A stretch of DNA of 64,000 bases, taken from positions 1 to 64,000 of the IMG/VR virus record IMGVR_UViG_3300018405_000014. The stretch is one strand, 5' to 3'. The notes under the pieces are model-generated. The model was not told the DNA's origin. It ran no database searches and worked only from the letters and a program-made list of their open reading frames with translations. The stretch comes from a virus. This document shows positions 1 through 8,645 of the stretch, in pieces (within the stretch, counting starts at the first letter, position 1; every line of letters begins with the position of its first letter). Made by a program: the position numbers and the translations under genes.

Positions 1-29
1 GGGAGGGGCAGCTGCCCCTCCCTGTTATG
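1..29. terminator. GC-rich palindromic terminator (family member)
   Basis: A perfect palindrome of 22 bp (GGGAGGGGC arm, AGCT centre) is followed by TGTTATG. The same 29 nt occur again at 14280-14308. It lies just past the stop codon of the minus-strand gene 33-1040, so it can end that transcript; because it is symmetric it could act in both directions. No long T-run follows. Confidence 0.65.
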
Positions 30-32
30 CGC

Positions 33-1040
33 TTATTTGAGATTGGTGACCATCTTTGGGAATTGTGAACGGATCACTTCGGCCACTGAGACCGCTTGGA
101 AATTAGGCGCGATCTGAACAAGAGGACCGATGACCGGATGGATAGAGAGTACCCGCAACGCATCCGGTGTGACCTTGGTCAGGTATTTGAGATCGTAGAC
201 CACAGGTGTGGTGTCAGCCGAGTGGATGTACCAGTGGGGGTCCAACAGGGTCAGGTTCTCGACCAGGTCGTTGGAGAAGGCTGCCATGTCAGTCGGGTGT
301 GGTTCGGGTAACTTGAACTGACTGAAGAACATCTCAATGAAGCCTGGCTGGTTGGCCAATATGACTTCGGGATTCAAGGCCCTCAGCGCTTGTTTAAGCG
401 CATCTACCGACCCAGAGGTAGCTACGGAGGGTAACGAGTAGATAACCGCCTGATGGTACACGTCAGGGTCTACATGGCTCCTTACTGACTCGTAGTAGTC
501 ATACGTGCCGAAGCTATTGGCTTCAGTGAAGGCTGCACCCCAGACTGCAGACTCAAAACCGACATTGATCATCCTGGATATTTCAGGATTACCGCTCAGA
601 TCACCCATCAGACTGGCGACGTTGCCATACTGACTGATGTCTTTCAAGTTGCCATTGGTAACCGTGGTCAGTAGCCCATCGGAAGTACGTTTGATCTTAC
701 TGGCAAGGGCTGGGTCAAGGTCGATGAACTTGGCGGCCTTATCCAGTACACCACCGCCCACTGTACGCAGCAGACCAGTTGAACTGGTCCCAAACATCCC
801 GAGTCCCTGTTCCAGTAGCTGTGCTCCACTGGCACCGGCTTGCTTAGACAGAAGAATGTTAGTCAGGCCACTTGTGACACCATTGACACCCCCGGCTCGA
901 AAGTAAAGCTCGCCAGCTTTCTTCTTACTGGCTTGGTAAATCTTGTTGATGGGGCGTTCATTGGCCACGTCGTATGCGTCAGCCACTTCAAGTTTTTCGG
1001 TATTGTCCGTCTTAAATAATGGAATGGAAATCAGGCTCAT
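33..1040 (-). CDS. Unknown protein, probably virion-associated
   Basis: A 335-residue protein beginning MSLISIPLFK. I chose the ATG at 1040 because the longer frame begins at a TTG (1061) with no clear ribosome binding site. The N-terminal third is rich in Gly, Ala and Leu and could be amphipathic or membrane-associating; the remainder is mixed. No catalytic motif is recognisable. It is the last gene before the 1-29 terminator, downstream of a run of minus-strand genes reaching back to 5.7 kb. I do not recognise the family. A structural or injected protein is only a guess from context. Confidence 0.6.
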   Translation of the reverse strand: MSLISIPLFKTDNTEKLEVADAYDVANERPINKIYQASKKKAGELYFRAGGVNGVTSGLTNILLSKQAGASGAQLLEQGLGMFGTSSTGLLRTVGGGVLDKAAKFIDLDPALASKIKRTSDGLLTTVTNGNLKDISQYGNVASLMGDLSGNPEISRMINVGFESAVWGAAFTEANSFGTYDYYESVRSHVDPDVYHQAVIYSLPSVATSGSVDALKQALRALNPEVILANQPGFIEMFFSQFKLPEPHPTDMAAFSNDLVENLTLLDPHWYIHSADTTPVVYDLKYLTKVTPDALRVLSIHPVIGPLVQIAPNFQAVSVAEVIRSQFPKMVTNLK

Positions 1041-1079
1041 GACTGGATCTCGAACAAACAAAAAAGAAAAGGAGGAAGA

Positions 1080-1095
1080 GGGGCCCTAAGGCCCC
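1080..1095. terminator. Short GC-rich hairpin
   Basis: GGGGCC-CTAA-GGCCCC forms a 6-bp GC stem with a 4-nt loop. It lies between the stop of the minus-strand gene 1108-1671 and the start of the gene at 1040, where a terminator or processing hairpin would fit. There is no T-tract. Confidence 0.45.
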
Positions 1096-1107
1096 GCATC
1101 CGGTGTG

Positions 1108-1671
1108 TCAGATGTCGTCTTTCGGACATTCTTTCGGGTTGCTGAGGTGGTACTTGATTTCCTCTTGCAGTTCCTGACGGATGACGTTCAACGAGCCGGT
1201 GCTCTTCAGTGCCGAGCGCAACAGTGCCCAATAGTCCAGCTGCCACTGATGGCGATCCTGGACAATGACTTTGGTATGGTACACGTAATAGTGCGCCAAG
1301 GGCAGTTCGTTCTCGACCAGATCACGTTGCAGTTGGGGATTGCGTTCGAGTTTTTCGAGCATCCCCAGCTTGAACATCTTGCTGAACAGGGGATAGTAAT
1401 CACTCGGCATCCGCTTGCCTTGATCGCGAGCGGTCATACCTTTCACAATCCGGAACGAATCATCTTTGAAACCGGTCTTCATGTAGAACCACAGGCCTTC
1501 CAGTGTCCGGAAGTGTCCGAAGTAGGGGTGCTCAATGTTGCAGTCCGACAGATTGGACAATGCACGGCCAAGTGCAGTGGCACCACGCGAATAGACATTG
1601 ATGTGGTCAATCCCATCGTTTTTCGGTTGGATGGGTTGGGTGTCCTGTTTTTGCAATGCGTCGAGGGTCAT
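1108..1671 (-). CDS. Unknown phage protein
   Basis: A 187-residue soluble protein starting MTLDALQKQD. The ATG at 1671 has an AGGA element upstream; the longer frame adds 12 residues without a better signal. It contains a compact aromatic segment (GHFRTLEGLWFYMKTG) around residue 60 and a charged C-terminus. No known catalytic motif is seen. It is separated from the next minus gene (1722-2306) by about 50 bp, so the two are likely cotranscribed. Function unknown. Confidence 0.65.
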   Translation of the reverse strand: MTLDALQKQDTQPIQPKNDGIDHINVYSRGATALGRALSNLSDCNIEHPYFGHFRTLEGLWFYMKTGFKDDSFRIVKGMTARDQGKRMPSDYYPLFSKMFKLGMLEKLERNPQLQRDLVENELPLAHYYVYHTKVIVQDRHQWQLDYWALLRSALKSTGSLNVIRQELQEEIKYHLSNPKECPKDDI

Positions 1672-1721
1672 TATAGTGGTCCTGTAAAACCTATAGGTGG
1701 GCAGCACGCGACTTGGTCGTT

Positions 1722-2306
1722 CTAGTCATTGCGGTACGTCCGTCGGCGGCGGGTAACAAACGCCTGACCTTCGCTGCCTTCTGGGATTTGGATCTGATCG
1801 ATTGAATGGTCAACAGCATCGGCGGTCAGGTCTTGGTCCTGATCGTAGTCTTCGATGTCGTTTTCCGGTGACATGCCTGTGTTAGAGACAGCCGAGGACA
1901 GCTCATCGATGATCGCATATGGGTTCTTAAACATCGGTGTGGAGATGGTGATCTCCTCGCCGTTGCGGAGCAGCAACGTGACACTCATACTATATTTGAG
2001 TGGTCCAAGAATCTGAAGGGCCTTCTGAAACGTCTTGAAGGTCATCTGGGTCTTGGAAATTGCCCGGTTAAAGTTGTTGCGTTCCTGGCCAATGTCCTTG
2101 GGGTTCTTCGGACACCGGCTAAGGTGGCTGTTTAGAAAGCGCGTGAGACGCATGTTCCAATTCTTGGCTTCCACACCGCTGGGCCAGTCTCCCGATCCTG
2201 CAGGCCAGTCACGAAGAATCTTACGAAAGAGGTAGGTCAATGGATTACCTGCTTCATTCAGCAGCTTATCCCGATCCTCCATCATGCGTTGTTGCTCTTT
2301 GCTCAT
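1722..2306 (-). CDS. Unknown phage protein
   Basis: A 194-residue hydrophilic protein starting MSKEQQRMME, with an AGGT element upstream of the ATG. It is rich in charged residues at both ends; residues about 140-175 are strongly acidic, followed by a basic C-terminus. No signal peptide, membrane helix or known domain is visible. The gap to the upstream gene 2326-2808 is only 19 bp, which suggests one operon. Function unknown. Confidence 0.65.
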   Translation of the reverse strand: MSKEQQRMMEDRDKLLNEAGNPLTYLFRKILRDWPAGSGDWPSGVEAKNWNMRLTRFLNSHLSRCPKNPKDIGQERNNFNRAISKTQMTFKTFQKALQILGPLKYSMSVTLLLRNGEEITISTPMFKNPYAIIDELSSAVSNTGMSPENDIEDYDQDQDLTADAVDHSIDQIQIPEGSEGQAFVTRRRRTYRND

Positions 2307-2325
2307 GGTTAAGTACCTAGGTGGA

Positions 2326-2808
2326 TCACTTCAGACACAAACGACTGGCCGCAACCAGAGCATTCAGATCCTCAATGATAAAGTTGGTTTTACGTTGGTA
2401 GTACTCAGCATCAGCTCGATCCATTTTCTGGATAGCGTCCGTGAGTTTAAGGATGTGGTGACGTTGCAACTCAATCCAGTCCAGTGGGTGGATGAGGTCA
2501 TTGTCTTCTGTGATGTAGTGGTCTAACGATGTCTCACGCTTTCGGGTGGATCGACCTTTCCATGATTCAGGAAGATACTGTCCCTTGCTGACAAAGATAG
2601 ACGCTTCGATGAGTAATTTCTCCAGCTCCTCTAAGTTGCGGGTGGTACATGCAAGCATTGTGGACTGGGCCTTTGCGGGTGAGAATTTCTTCAGGTTCAG
2701 TTCATGGAGTTCTCCTAGATGAAATTGGATGAGTTCATAAATGGTGAGGCCTTGGGTGATGGAGGCTGGTTTTTTACGCCGCCACCATGGGAATATTGAA
2801 GTCAGCAT
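2326..2808 (-). CDS. Unknown phage protein, helical
   Basis: About 160 residues starting MLTSIFPWWRRKKP; I prefer this ATG (2808) to one eight codons earlier. The N-terminus is short, aromatic and basic; the rest is predicted by eye to be mostly alpha-helical, with heptad-like leucines (GELHELNLKKFS and later). It has no cysteine-rich or nucleotide-binding motif. It is divergent from the plus-strand gene at 2873, so the 64-bp gap should hold promoters for both. Function unknown. Confidence 0.6.
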   Translation of the reverse strand: MLTSIFPWWRRKKPASITQGLTIYELIQFHLGELHELNLKKFSPAKAQSTMLACTTRNLEELEKLLIEASIFVSKGQYLPESWKGRSTRKRETSLDHYITEDNDLIHPLDWIELQRHHILKLTDAIQKMDRADAEYYQRKTNFIIEDLNALVAASRLCLK

Positions 2809-2872
2809 GTGGGTTCCTGACGTACTTCTCACAAGATCCTATGGATTACTGTCTTTTCCTGGAGATTTTACC

Positions 2873-3388
2873 ATGTCCGAGATAAATCCCCTCGAAGGGG
2901 ATCTGATGCCTGTTACTGATGCTGAATATCTGACCGAGATGCCGATGAACATCAATGCATCGGTCGACCCATCCGATGTCATCAAGACCACCCAGAGCAT
3001 CCGCCTGGCGATGGTTCAGAAACACCTCAAGAGTGGCGTTCCGAGTGTCGATAAAGATTCAAACACCCTCTTGCAAGTCCTGCGTGACCTTGATCAAGCT
3101 GCCCTGACTACCCGCAAGATCGATGTCGATGAGCGGCAGGTCAGCGAGTCTGAACGCCTGGCGCAAGCCCAGAATGAGTTGCTGCGTATGCTCGGTGGGA
3201 AGAACCCGTTCCTTCTCGATCTGGCAACTGGCCAGTCGATACCGCCGGTCCAGCGACCGGAGGCGGAATTACCCGCTCCGGTGCTGGTGCCCGACGTAAC
3301 AACCCAAGGTACACAACCGGTAAACTACGACGACTTCGTGACTTCGGTAGAAGCCTCTGAAGCCTCGCGTTTGACCGGTGACGACTGA
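2873..3388 (+). CDS. Unknown acidic protein
   Basis: A 171-residue acidic protein starting MSEINPLEGD. I chose the ATG at 2873 because CTGGAGATTTTACC directly precedes it; the upstream in-frame ATG at 2741 would overlap the divergent gene. The second half is rich in Pro, Val and Thr (PVQRPEAELPAPVLVPDVT) and looks disordered. Its 3' end overlaps the 3' end of the convergent gene 3325-4125 by 64 nt. Function unknown; such low-complexity acidic proteins are common as virion or assembly factors, but this is inference. Confidence 0.6.
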   Translation: MSEINPLEGDLMPVTDAEYLTEMPMNINASVDPSDVIKTTQSIRLAMVQKHLKSGVPSVDKDSNTLLQVLRDLDQAALTTRKIDVDERQVSESERLAQAQNELLRMLGGKNPFLLDLATGQSIPPVQRPEAELPAPVLVPDVTTQGTQPVNYDDFVTSVEASEASRLTGDD

Positions 3389-4125
3389 TCTTCCGGTAGA
3401 CGATAAGTGCCGGGGACGATGAAGCTAAAATCACTTACCGGGATATGCTCCAGGTGGATGTAATCTTCCATCACCAGCTCCAGTAGCCCGTGTCGATCAG
3501 CCCCCTGCAATTCCCCTGTCAGCTCATCTTCCTCCCCAAGCTCTCGGTAGTAGAGCTTGGGGAGTATGACCGAAACCCCGTTAATGGGTTTAACCAGCAG
3601 GGTTTCGTTGTGCAGCTCCAGCCACGGGTGAAAGTGGTAAGTGACCCACCCACTGTACTGACGACTGAGGGCCTCCGGAGACAGCGACTCAGGCGAGTGG
3701 GAGACAACATGCACCTCGACGTAAGGTGGAACCAGAGCTGTAAGGCAGTTCTTGTACATCTCGATCAGGGGACCGGGCAGACTGTACGGCCAGATGTTTA
3801 GGTCGATCCGAATGCCGGCCACATCCACCTGTCTAACCAGACGTTCCTCAAGACCTGCGATGTACGTCAGAAGAACCGGCAGGACCCCGGTGACAATAGA
3901 GCGCCGCAAGACGTCATAGTCGCGCTTGGCGTAGCGTTCCTGGAACGCTTTGTTGGTGACACGGCCATCGGTGATCTCTTCGAAATCATCCATGGTTCGG
4001 GCACGGTACTTCTCAGGCGACAGAGTCTTGCTCAACTCCGGATCAAGAAGCATCAGAGTTCCCATGCGGGTATCCATGAGCGCATCGAGATCCAAGAGGA
4101 GAACGTAGCTGCTATCAGGGGACAT
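3325..4125 (-). CDS. Unknown protein, 266 residues
   Basis: A protein starting MSPDSSYVLLLDLDALMDTR. The LLLDLDALMDT segment resembles the first motif of HAD-like hydrolases, but the D-x-D-x-T/V spacing is not right and no later HAD motif is evident, so I do not assign that family. The last 20 residues are low complexity and are encoded in the region that overlaps the convergent gene 2873-3388. It is followed upstream by 4167-4652 with a 41-bp gap, consistent with one minus-strand operon that starts beyond 5.3 kb. Confidence 0.65.
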   Translation of the reverse strand: MSPDSSYVLLLDLDALMDTRMGTLMLLDPELSKTLSPEKYRARTMDDFEEITDGRVTNKAFQERYAKRDYDVLRRSIVTGVLPVLLTYIAGLEERLVRQVDVAGIRIDLNIWPYSLPGPLIEMYKNCLTALVPPYVEVHVVSHSPESLSPEALSRQYSGWVTYHFHPWLELHNETLLVKPINGVSVILPKLYYRELGEEDELTGELQGADRHGLLELVMEDYIHLEHIPVSDFSFIVPGTYRLPEDQSSPVKREASEASTEVTKSS

Positions 4126-4166
4126 AAGGACCTCATCAACAACTTGATAATGTATCGTTATAAAGA

Positions 4167-4652
4167 TTACTGATCGACAGGGGTGATCGACAGCAGGATC
4201 ATCAACAAGATCCAGTGATTCTCTTTCAGCAGCTTCTGGAATGAGTCGTAATCGTGAGCGTACTCACGCACGTATTCGGGTACCAGTGGACTTGAGCGCA
4301 CCCATGCCAGCACGTTGCAGAGATGACCGATGAACGACTCTTTCTGCAACTGTACGGCCGGAGTCGCCAGCCACATGTAGGTCGCACCATTCATGTAAAA
4401 ATCCAGAATGGCGTTTTTCATTTCACCGGTGTAGTCTTCCACCTCGACGTATTCGCGCCATAGCTTCTCGACTGCAACGGGTCCACCAATGGCATACCAG
4501 CGAATGCGACGGAGTCGAACCAGGTGTTCGGTCAGGACTTCTTCAAGCCCCAATGCTTCATTGACCGGATCGGAAAGGAAGATCCGTTTCCAATCCTTGA
4601 CGGCTATCAGCAACTTATCCAGGATAAGCTTATCGTTGTCGGCTGTATTCAT
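4167..4652 (-). CDS. Unknown protein next to RNAP subunit
   Basis: A 161-residue, mostly helical protein starting MNTADNDKLIL. Its ATG overlaps the stop of the RNAP beta C-terminal gene in an ATGA arrangement, so the two are translationally coupled. The C-terminus is hydrophobic (HWILLMILLSI), possibly a membrane-proximal helix or buried core. No motif identifies it. The coupling makes a role with the polymerase or in the same assembly plausible, but that is inference from position only. Confidence 0.65.
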   Translation of the reverse strand: MNTADNDKLILDKLLIAVKDWKRIFLSDPVNEALGLEEVLTEHLVRLRRIRWYAIGGPVAVEKLWREYVEVEDYTGEMKNAILDFYMNGATYMWLATPAVQLQKESFIGHLCNVLAWVRSSPLVPEYVREYAHDYDSFQKLLKENHWILLMILLSITPVDQ

Positions 4653-5356
4653 GGGCCCACATCATCCAGGTTGTTATCGATCATCATCCCTCGCAACCAG
4701 TTGGCCACGCTGGATGTAGACTTGGTCACACCGCCGCCTGCAGTGACATCTTCCAGAGACGCTTCACCGTTCTCGATCAGTTGCCGATCAAACTCGACCT
4801 GTGCCATGCGGTCACCGGCTCGTACCTTGACTTCTTCCACCAGCGTCTGTTCCAACCCCTGCGATAGCTGTGATTGAAACTCTGGGAAGGAAATCTTAGA
4901 GCCCTTAGACTTACCTGTCACCTGACCGGTCATCTCGTCAACGTGGCGAGTGTTTTCTGGGATCGAAGATTTCTTGGTCAGCATCTGGGCCTGACGACGG
5001 ACCATCATGTCCAGAATCAGGTAGCTATGCGGCGTGAGGAAGGTCTCGTTGGTCTGGGGGTCGGTCAGCCAGATGCGCTCAAAGAGCGGGTGTTTAATCT
5101 TCTCCGCCACCTGCATCAGACTCTCCATGGTGATGCGGGGGTCTTTCAGGTTAGGGGAGTAGAACGGTATGATTTCCTGATGCACTCGCTCATCTTCGGT
5201 ACTGGGTTTAGCCAGTGCCCGAATATACTGATCGAATTCCTCATCACCCATGGCATTGAGGCGCTTCTCGGCCAGATCGGCATTATACCGATCACCAGGA
5301 ATGATGCCTGCCAGCGACTCTACGATGAAGGCAGTGACTTCTTGACGACTGGCCAT
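4649..5356 (-). CDS. Split RNA polymerase beta subunit, C-terminal part
   Basis: A 235-residue protein (start MASRQEVTAF, GAGGT upstream) that can be aligned by eye with the C-terminus of bacterial RpoB. Residues 99-106 (DPQTNETF) match the beta motif DGRTGEPF. Residues 142-159 (TGQVTGKSKGSKISFPEF) match [20 protein letters not shown]. Residues 168-179 match the following TLQEMLTVKSDD helix. Residues 186-199 match the terminal clamp region. phiKZ-like phages encode RNAPs with beta and beta' split into several proteins; this would be the extreme C-terminal beta piece. It is much shorter than the half-beta subunits I expect, so more than two beta pieces may exist. Its position two genes from the RecA/UvsX-like gene resembles the placement of phiKZ gp149, a virion RNAP subunit; that link is inferred. 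Confidence 0.75.
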   Translation of the reverse strand: MASRQEVTAFIVESLAGIIPGDRYNADLAEKRLNAMGDEEFDQYIRALAKPSTEDERVHQEIIPFYSPNLKDPRITMESLMQVAEKIKHPLFERIWLTDPQTNETFLTPHSYLILDMMVRRQAQMLTKKSSIPENTRHVDEMTGQVTGKSKGSKISFPEFQSQLSQGLEQTLVEEVKVRAGDRMAQVEFDRQLIENGEASLEDVTAGGGVTKSTSSVANWLRGMMIDNNLDDVGP

Positions 5357-5366
5357 AGCAGAGACC

Positions 5367-5651
5367 TCAGTGAACGACTGGCAGGTTGTGATTGACGATG
5401 ATCGGCAACACCAACCGACCAAAGTGACGCAGCCAGTCACGTGGCGCCATATCATCGACCAAGCAGGTGCGAGCAGATATGGTGGAGGTGTGAAGGCCCA
5501 TCAACTGGTCACGCCAGTAACGGTTGAGCGCAACGATTGCCGCATGGTCATCAGCGGCACTGTCACGAAAGTTCTGGGTAAATCGCGTTGCCGCATGGGG
5601 ATTCTTATCTGCCAACATGTCGATGACGGCAGACACTACAGTATTCGACAT
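5367..5651 (-). CDS. Small unknown protein
   Basis: A 94-residue protein starting MSNTVVSAVIDML, with AGGAAAACGACC before the ATG; an upstream in-frame start would lack this site. It appears helical and soluble and has no cysteines arranged as a metal site. It ends 11 bp before the RNAP beta C-terminal gene and is probably translated from the same transcript. Function unknown. Confidence 0.6.
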   Translation of the reverse strand: MSNTVVSAVIDMLADKNPHAATRFTQNFRDSAADDHAAIVALNRYWRDQLMGLHTSTISARTCLVDDMAPRDWLRHFGRLVLPIIVNHNLPVVH

Positions 5652-5682
5652 GGTCGTTTTCCTCGTATCTTCATTTGGGTGT

Positions 5683-5712
5683 CGCCCGTACAAGCACTTG
5701 CGTATACGGGCG
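5683..5712. terminator. Hairpin downstream of RecA-like gene
   Basis: CGCCCGTA and TACGGGCG form an 8-bp stem with a 14-nt loop, between the stop of 5723-7285 and the next minus-strand gene at 5651. It may attenuate readthrough from the RecA-like gene into the polymerase operon. It lacks a T-run and the CATA/TATG frame seen at other sites. Confidence 0.45.
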
Positions 5713-5722
5713 TGTCAAATAA

Positions 5723-7285
5723 TTAGCTGGCTTTAGCCGCCTGCCGATCCTTGATCTTATCGAGCAACGCCTTAGGCGTCAGCTTAGTACCACTGTCAGT
5801 GCCAGCTGAGGCTTCTTGTATACTGGCGACACCGCCGCTGGCTTTAGCCTTAGCCGAGACAGCTTTGTCGTACCAGTAAGGACGGTAGGTCCCAGCTCGC
5901 ATGTTCAGCAAGTCCATGGTGGAGAGGAACGGGATATCGGCGTAAGTTCCCTTCTCCTCCAGAGGCAGCCAGAAACCGCGCGTATCGAGCAGCAAGTCCC
6001 AATCGTAGCCAGCGGCCACGATATCGCTGTAAAGCTCTTTAGGCGTGCACAGGAGGCCTTCTGGCAGGTCATGCCACAGGTTACGCATCATACACAGCTC
6101 AGCTGTGATGTTCATGGCACGCTGCAGACGAGGATCGGTCTCCAACAGACGACGGGTCGTCTTCCTGGTTAGGTTCTGTTGAGGATACAGATCGAGACGG
6201 TAGTTAGGCTTGCCTTTGGCCTTGTTGCCATCTTTGTCACTGATCCCATAGTACTCATACCCCTTACAGTAGATGAACTCGGTCAACTCGGGCTTAAGTC
6301 CTTCCGACTGGGACACCACCACCTCAAAGGGGATACCCGATGGACCAGACTTGCCACGCAGGTTGACAAGGTTGATGCAGATCAGGTCGGTATCGCCCTT
6401 CAGATCGTCTTCGTCGTCACGCGGGAACTCAGGGGCCTTGTCGGCATCGAGCATCGGCATCAGAGAGACGCAATACCAGCAGTTCGCCGTCAGGAAGCTG
6501 AAGTTCTCCGGTACCTTCTTGAGCTTGAGGTCCCCTTTGAGGAACTTCAGGCGCTTGACGTTCGGCTTGTACATGTCCAGCTGGTATTCTTGTCCGACGT
6601 GTGCTGTCATCAGGATGTGCAGACCAGACCCGCCGGTTACGCCAGTGACTTGGTCGATCAGCTGACTCTTAGCCCCAGCGCCTTTCATCGCCACCATGTT
6701 CAGGTCTTTGTGGCCGACATCGGCCTTCTCGTACATGTTCATGATGCCTTCGGTCTGCAGACCAGACAGTGAGTCAAGGAAGCTCAGTGTCGGACTCGGG
6801 ACCTTGATCAGTTCGCCGGTGTTCTCATCGACAAACGGGGTGGTGACCAGAATGGACTTGTCGTTGCGCCGGTCATTGGCATACTCGCGCATGACGTTCC
6901 ACCACTCGTTACCGTTGTACACGGTGGCGTCGGTAAACAGGAGCCGTCCACCGTCGACCAGATCAGTGCCAAACAGCTCCGGGAACTGTCGAAAGACGTT
7001 CTGAATTCGACCCGGAGACAGTGTGTTCTCCGAATCATGTGCCATCATGATGGCTAACGATACCCGGTTCATCACAGAACCTAGTTGAAATAGCGAGATC
7101 ACGGTTTTGAACATGTTGGGCAAACCGGCTACGCCAGTGAAGTGGTTCAGACCACCGCAGAGGATAGATTCGCCGTGCTTGCCTTTGTAGTATTTACCGG
7201 TTTGGATGTCGAAGAGTGCTCCGATGTTCCACATGGGACGAATGGATGCGGCCTTCTTAAACTTCGCGAAAGGGCTGGTGCTCAT
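5723..7285 (-). CDS. RecA/UvsX-like ATPase (putative recombinase)
   Basis: A 520-residue protein with a RecA-fold look. Near residues 44-65 there is a P-loop-like segment, GLNHFTGVAGLPNMFKT, in which the usual final Gly before KT is replaced by Phe, so the Walker A is atypical. A hydrophobic strand ending in Asp (PTLSFLDSLSGL) would be Walker B, and ILMTAHVGQEY resembles the sensor/RecA motif 3 strand. Length and architecture fit phage UvsX-like or DnaB/RecA-family ATPases found in phiKZ relatives; the expected role is strand exchange or DNA metabolism in the infected cell. The C-terminal 150 residues are less typical. A RecA-like helicase is the main alternative. It is divergently transcribed from 7369-8196. 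Confidence 0.5.
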   Translation of the reverse strand: MSTSPFAKFKKAASIRPMWNIGALFDIQTGKYYKGKHGESILCGGLNHFTGVAGLPNMFKTVISLFQLGSVMNRVSLAIMMAHDSENTLSPGRIQNVFRQFPELFGTDLVDGGRLLFTDATVYNGNEWWNVMREYANDRRNDKSILVTTPFVDENTGELIKVPSPTLSFLDSLSGLQTEGIMNMYEKADVGHKDLNMVAMKGAGAKSQLIDQVTGVTGGSGLHILMTAHVGQEYQLDMYKPNVKRLKFLKGDLKLKKVPENFSFLTANCWYCVSLMPMLDADKAPEFPRDDEDDLKGDTDLICINLVNLRGKSGPSGIPFEVVVSQSEGLKPELTEFIYCKGYEYYGISDKDGNKAKGKPNYRLDLYPQQNLTRKTTRRLLETDPRLQRAMNITAELCMMRNLWHDLPEGLLCTPKELYSDIVAAGYDWDLLLDTRGFWLPLEEKGTYADIPFLSTMDLLNMRAGTYRPYWYDKAVSAKAKASGGVASIQEASAGTDSGTKLTPKALLDKIKDRQAAKAS

Positions 7286-7368
7286 GTGTTGGTTTCCGAC
7301 AGATGAAGGTTGTTAGTACAAATCGATATGGAAAACTGCTTTTCTTTAACTTGGAGTTGGACCTTATT

Positions 7369-8196
7369 ATGAATCCTGAATATTACCAGTCGCTTGACAC
7401 GTGCAGCCTGGAAGACCTTGAACGACTGGCAGGCGTGGTCGCGATGGAATCAGCCGCAGGTGGCATCACCCTTGATCCGCGTCAACGCATGGGTCAGTTC
7501 TTCCGTAAGGCCAGTGGCTTCTTCGGTAAGATGACACTCCCTACCCTCAACCTCGCAGCCATGCTCCCACGTGACATGGTTGGCTTTGTAGGTAAGGTTG
7601 GTTTTGTCGATGCCTCGAACAAGACCATCGTCGTACCGGAAAGCTTTATCGGTCAGTGGGTACCTTACAGTGCTGCACTGTTGGATGCCACCACCAAGGC
7701 GGTCCAGATCGAAGCCATGATCAAGTCGTTCAATGTCACCCTCGGACGGATCATTAATGACCCCAACATGCTGCAGTCCTCCAGTGGCTTGGGCCACAAC
7801 GGTGCTGTGAGTGTTGGGCTCAACGATGCCATGGTCTCCATCGGTCAGACCTTCTTTGACCCCAAGAGCAACCACATCCATCGTACTCTGGGTGCTGTGA
7901 TCGAACGTGCTCAAGACATCGCCACCACCCACAATAACCTCAATGAGGCCGTGGCGCTGGATAAGGCCCATCCGGCCAAGAACGCCCTGGACCTGACCAA
8001 CCGTGCCATGGTCCTAGCTGACAAGATCCTCCCCCTCGTAGAAGAACAGGGCCGTGCCTCCCGTACTGCAGTGAATGAACTGATCGGCATTACCCTGTCG
8101 ATTGCCAAGGAAATGGAAGCGTACGGCTCGTTGCTGTACCGCCTGCGTCAGTTCTCTGAAGCGCTGAAAGACAGCCTGAAAGAGATCAAAAAATAA
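7369..8196 (+). CDS. Putative processed virion (inner head) protein
   Basis: A 275-residue protein starting MNPEYYQSLD, with GGAGTTGGACC upstream of the ATG. Residues 14-28 read SLEDLERLAGVVAMES, containing S-L-E and A-M-E sites of the type cut by the phiKZ prohead protease. The rest is helical and Ala/Leu rich. This suggests an inner-body or head protein made with a short propeptide and cleaved during head maturation. It stands alone between a divergent gene and the hairpin at 8216-8240. The family is not recognised; the processing is inferred from motif and context. Confidence 0.6.
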   Translation: MNPEYYQSLDTCSLEDLERLAGVVAMESAAGGITLDPRQRMGQFFRKASGFFGKMTLPTLNLAAMLPRDMVGFVGKVGFVDASNKTIVVPESFIGQWVPYSAALLDATTKAVQIEAMIKSFNVTLGRIINDPNMLQSSSGLGHNGAVSVGLNDAMVSIGQTFFDPKSNHIHRTLGAVIERAQDIATTHNNLNEAVALDKAHPAKNALDLTNRAMVLADKILPLVEEQGRASRTAVNELIGITLSIAKEMEAYGSLLYRLRQFSEALKDSLKEIKK

Positions 8197-8215
8197 TGCA
8201 TCGCGCATAAGGTCG

Positions 8216-8240
8216 ATGGGAGGGCGCCAGTCCCTCCCAT
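8216..8240. terminator. Bidirectional terminator between convergent genes
   Basis: ATGGGAGGG and CCCTCCCAT form a 9-bp stem with a 7-nt loop, with CATAA 10 bp to the left and CTATG immediately to the right. It separates the converging genes 7369-8196 and 8251-8631, the expected place for a bidirectional terminator. Confidence 0.7.
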
Positions 8241-8250
8241 CTATGCCGTT

Positions 8251-8631
8251 TCAAGCAAAGCGTTTACGCCGGCGAGTTCGTGCAATGACACTCTCTGCAT
8301 CACGCACCATGGTTTCTCGATCCAGGTACCTGAGCCAACGAGGCATTTTTCCATACACTAATTCCACCGCCTTTTTGAGTTCGCCACGCTCACAATACCC
8401 TATCACCTGATCCACGGTCTTCTCACGCCACAACATGCGGCAGATCATCGCGGGGAAGGATAACGACTGGGGATTGACAACGAGGTAAAACAACTGGTTG
8501 AACTCATTGAGCAGCGACTCGTCGGGATCGTAGTTACGGATCAGACGGAAGTACAGACTGGCCATGAACAGCGTGCGTTTAAGCGTGGACCAAAATCCGT
8601 AGGACTGATTAATCGCAACAGATCTATACAT
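8251..8631 (-). CDS. Unknown protein, basic C-terminus
   Basis: A 126-residue, helix-rich protein starting MYRSVAINQS. It ends in a strongly basic tail (RTRRRKRFA) that could bind nucleic acid. No known domain is seen. It follows the RNase H gene by 14 bp on the same strand, so the two probably form an operon ending at the 8216-8240 hairpin. A role in nucleic-acid handling is suggested only by the basic tail and neighbour. Confidence 0.6.
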   Translation of the reverse strand: MYRSVAINQSYGFWSTLKRTLFMASLYFRLIRNYDPDESLLNEFNQLFYLVVNPQSLSFPAMICRMLWREKTVDQVIGYCERGELKKAVELVYGKMPRWLRYLDRETMVRDAESVIARTRRRKRFA

Positions 8632-8645
8632 AGAAGCCCCTATGT

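Noticed and set aside
3325-4125. HAD-like hydrolase based on LLLDLDALMDT
   Set aside because: The spacing of the catalytic Asp residues and the absence of later HAD motifs make this unlikely.
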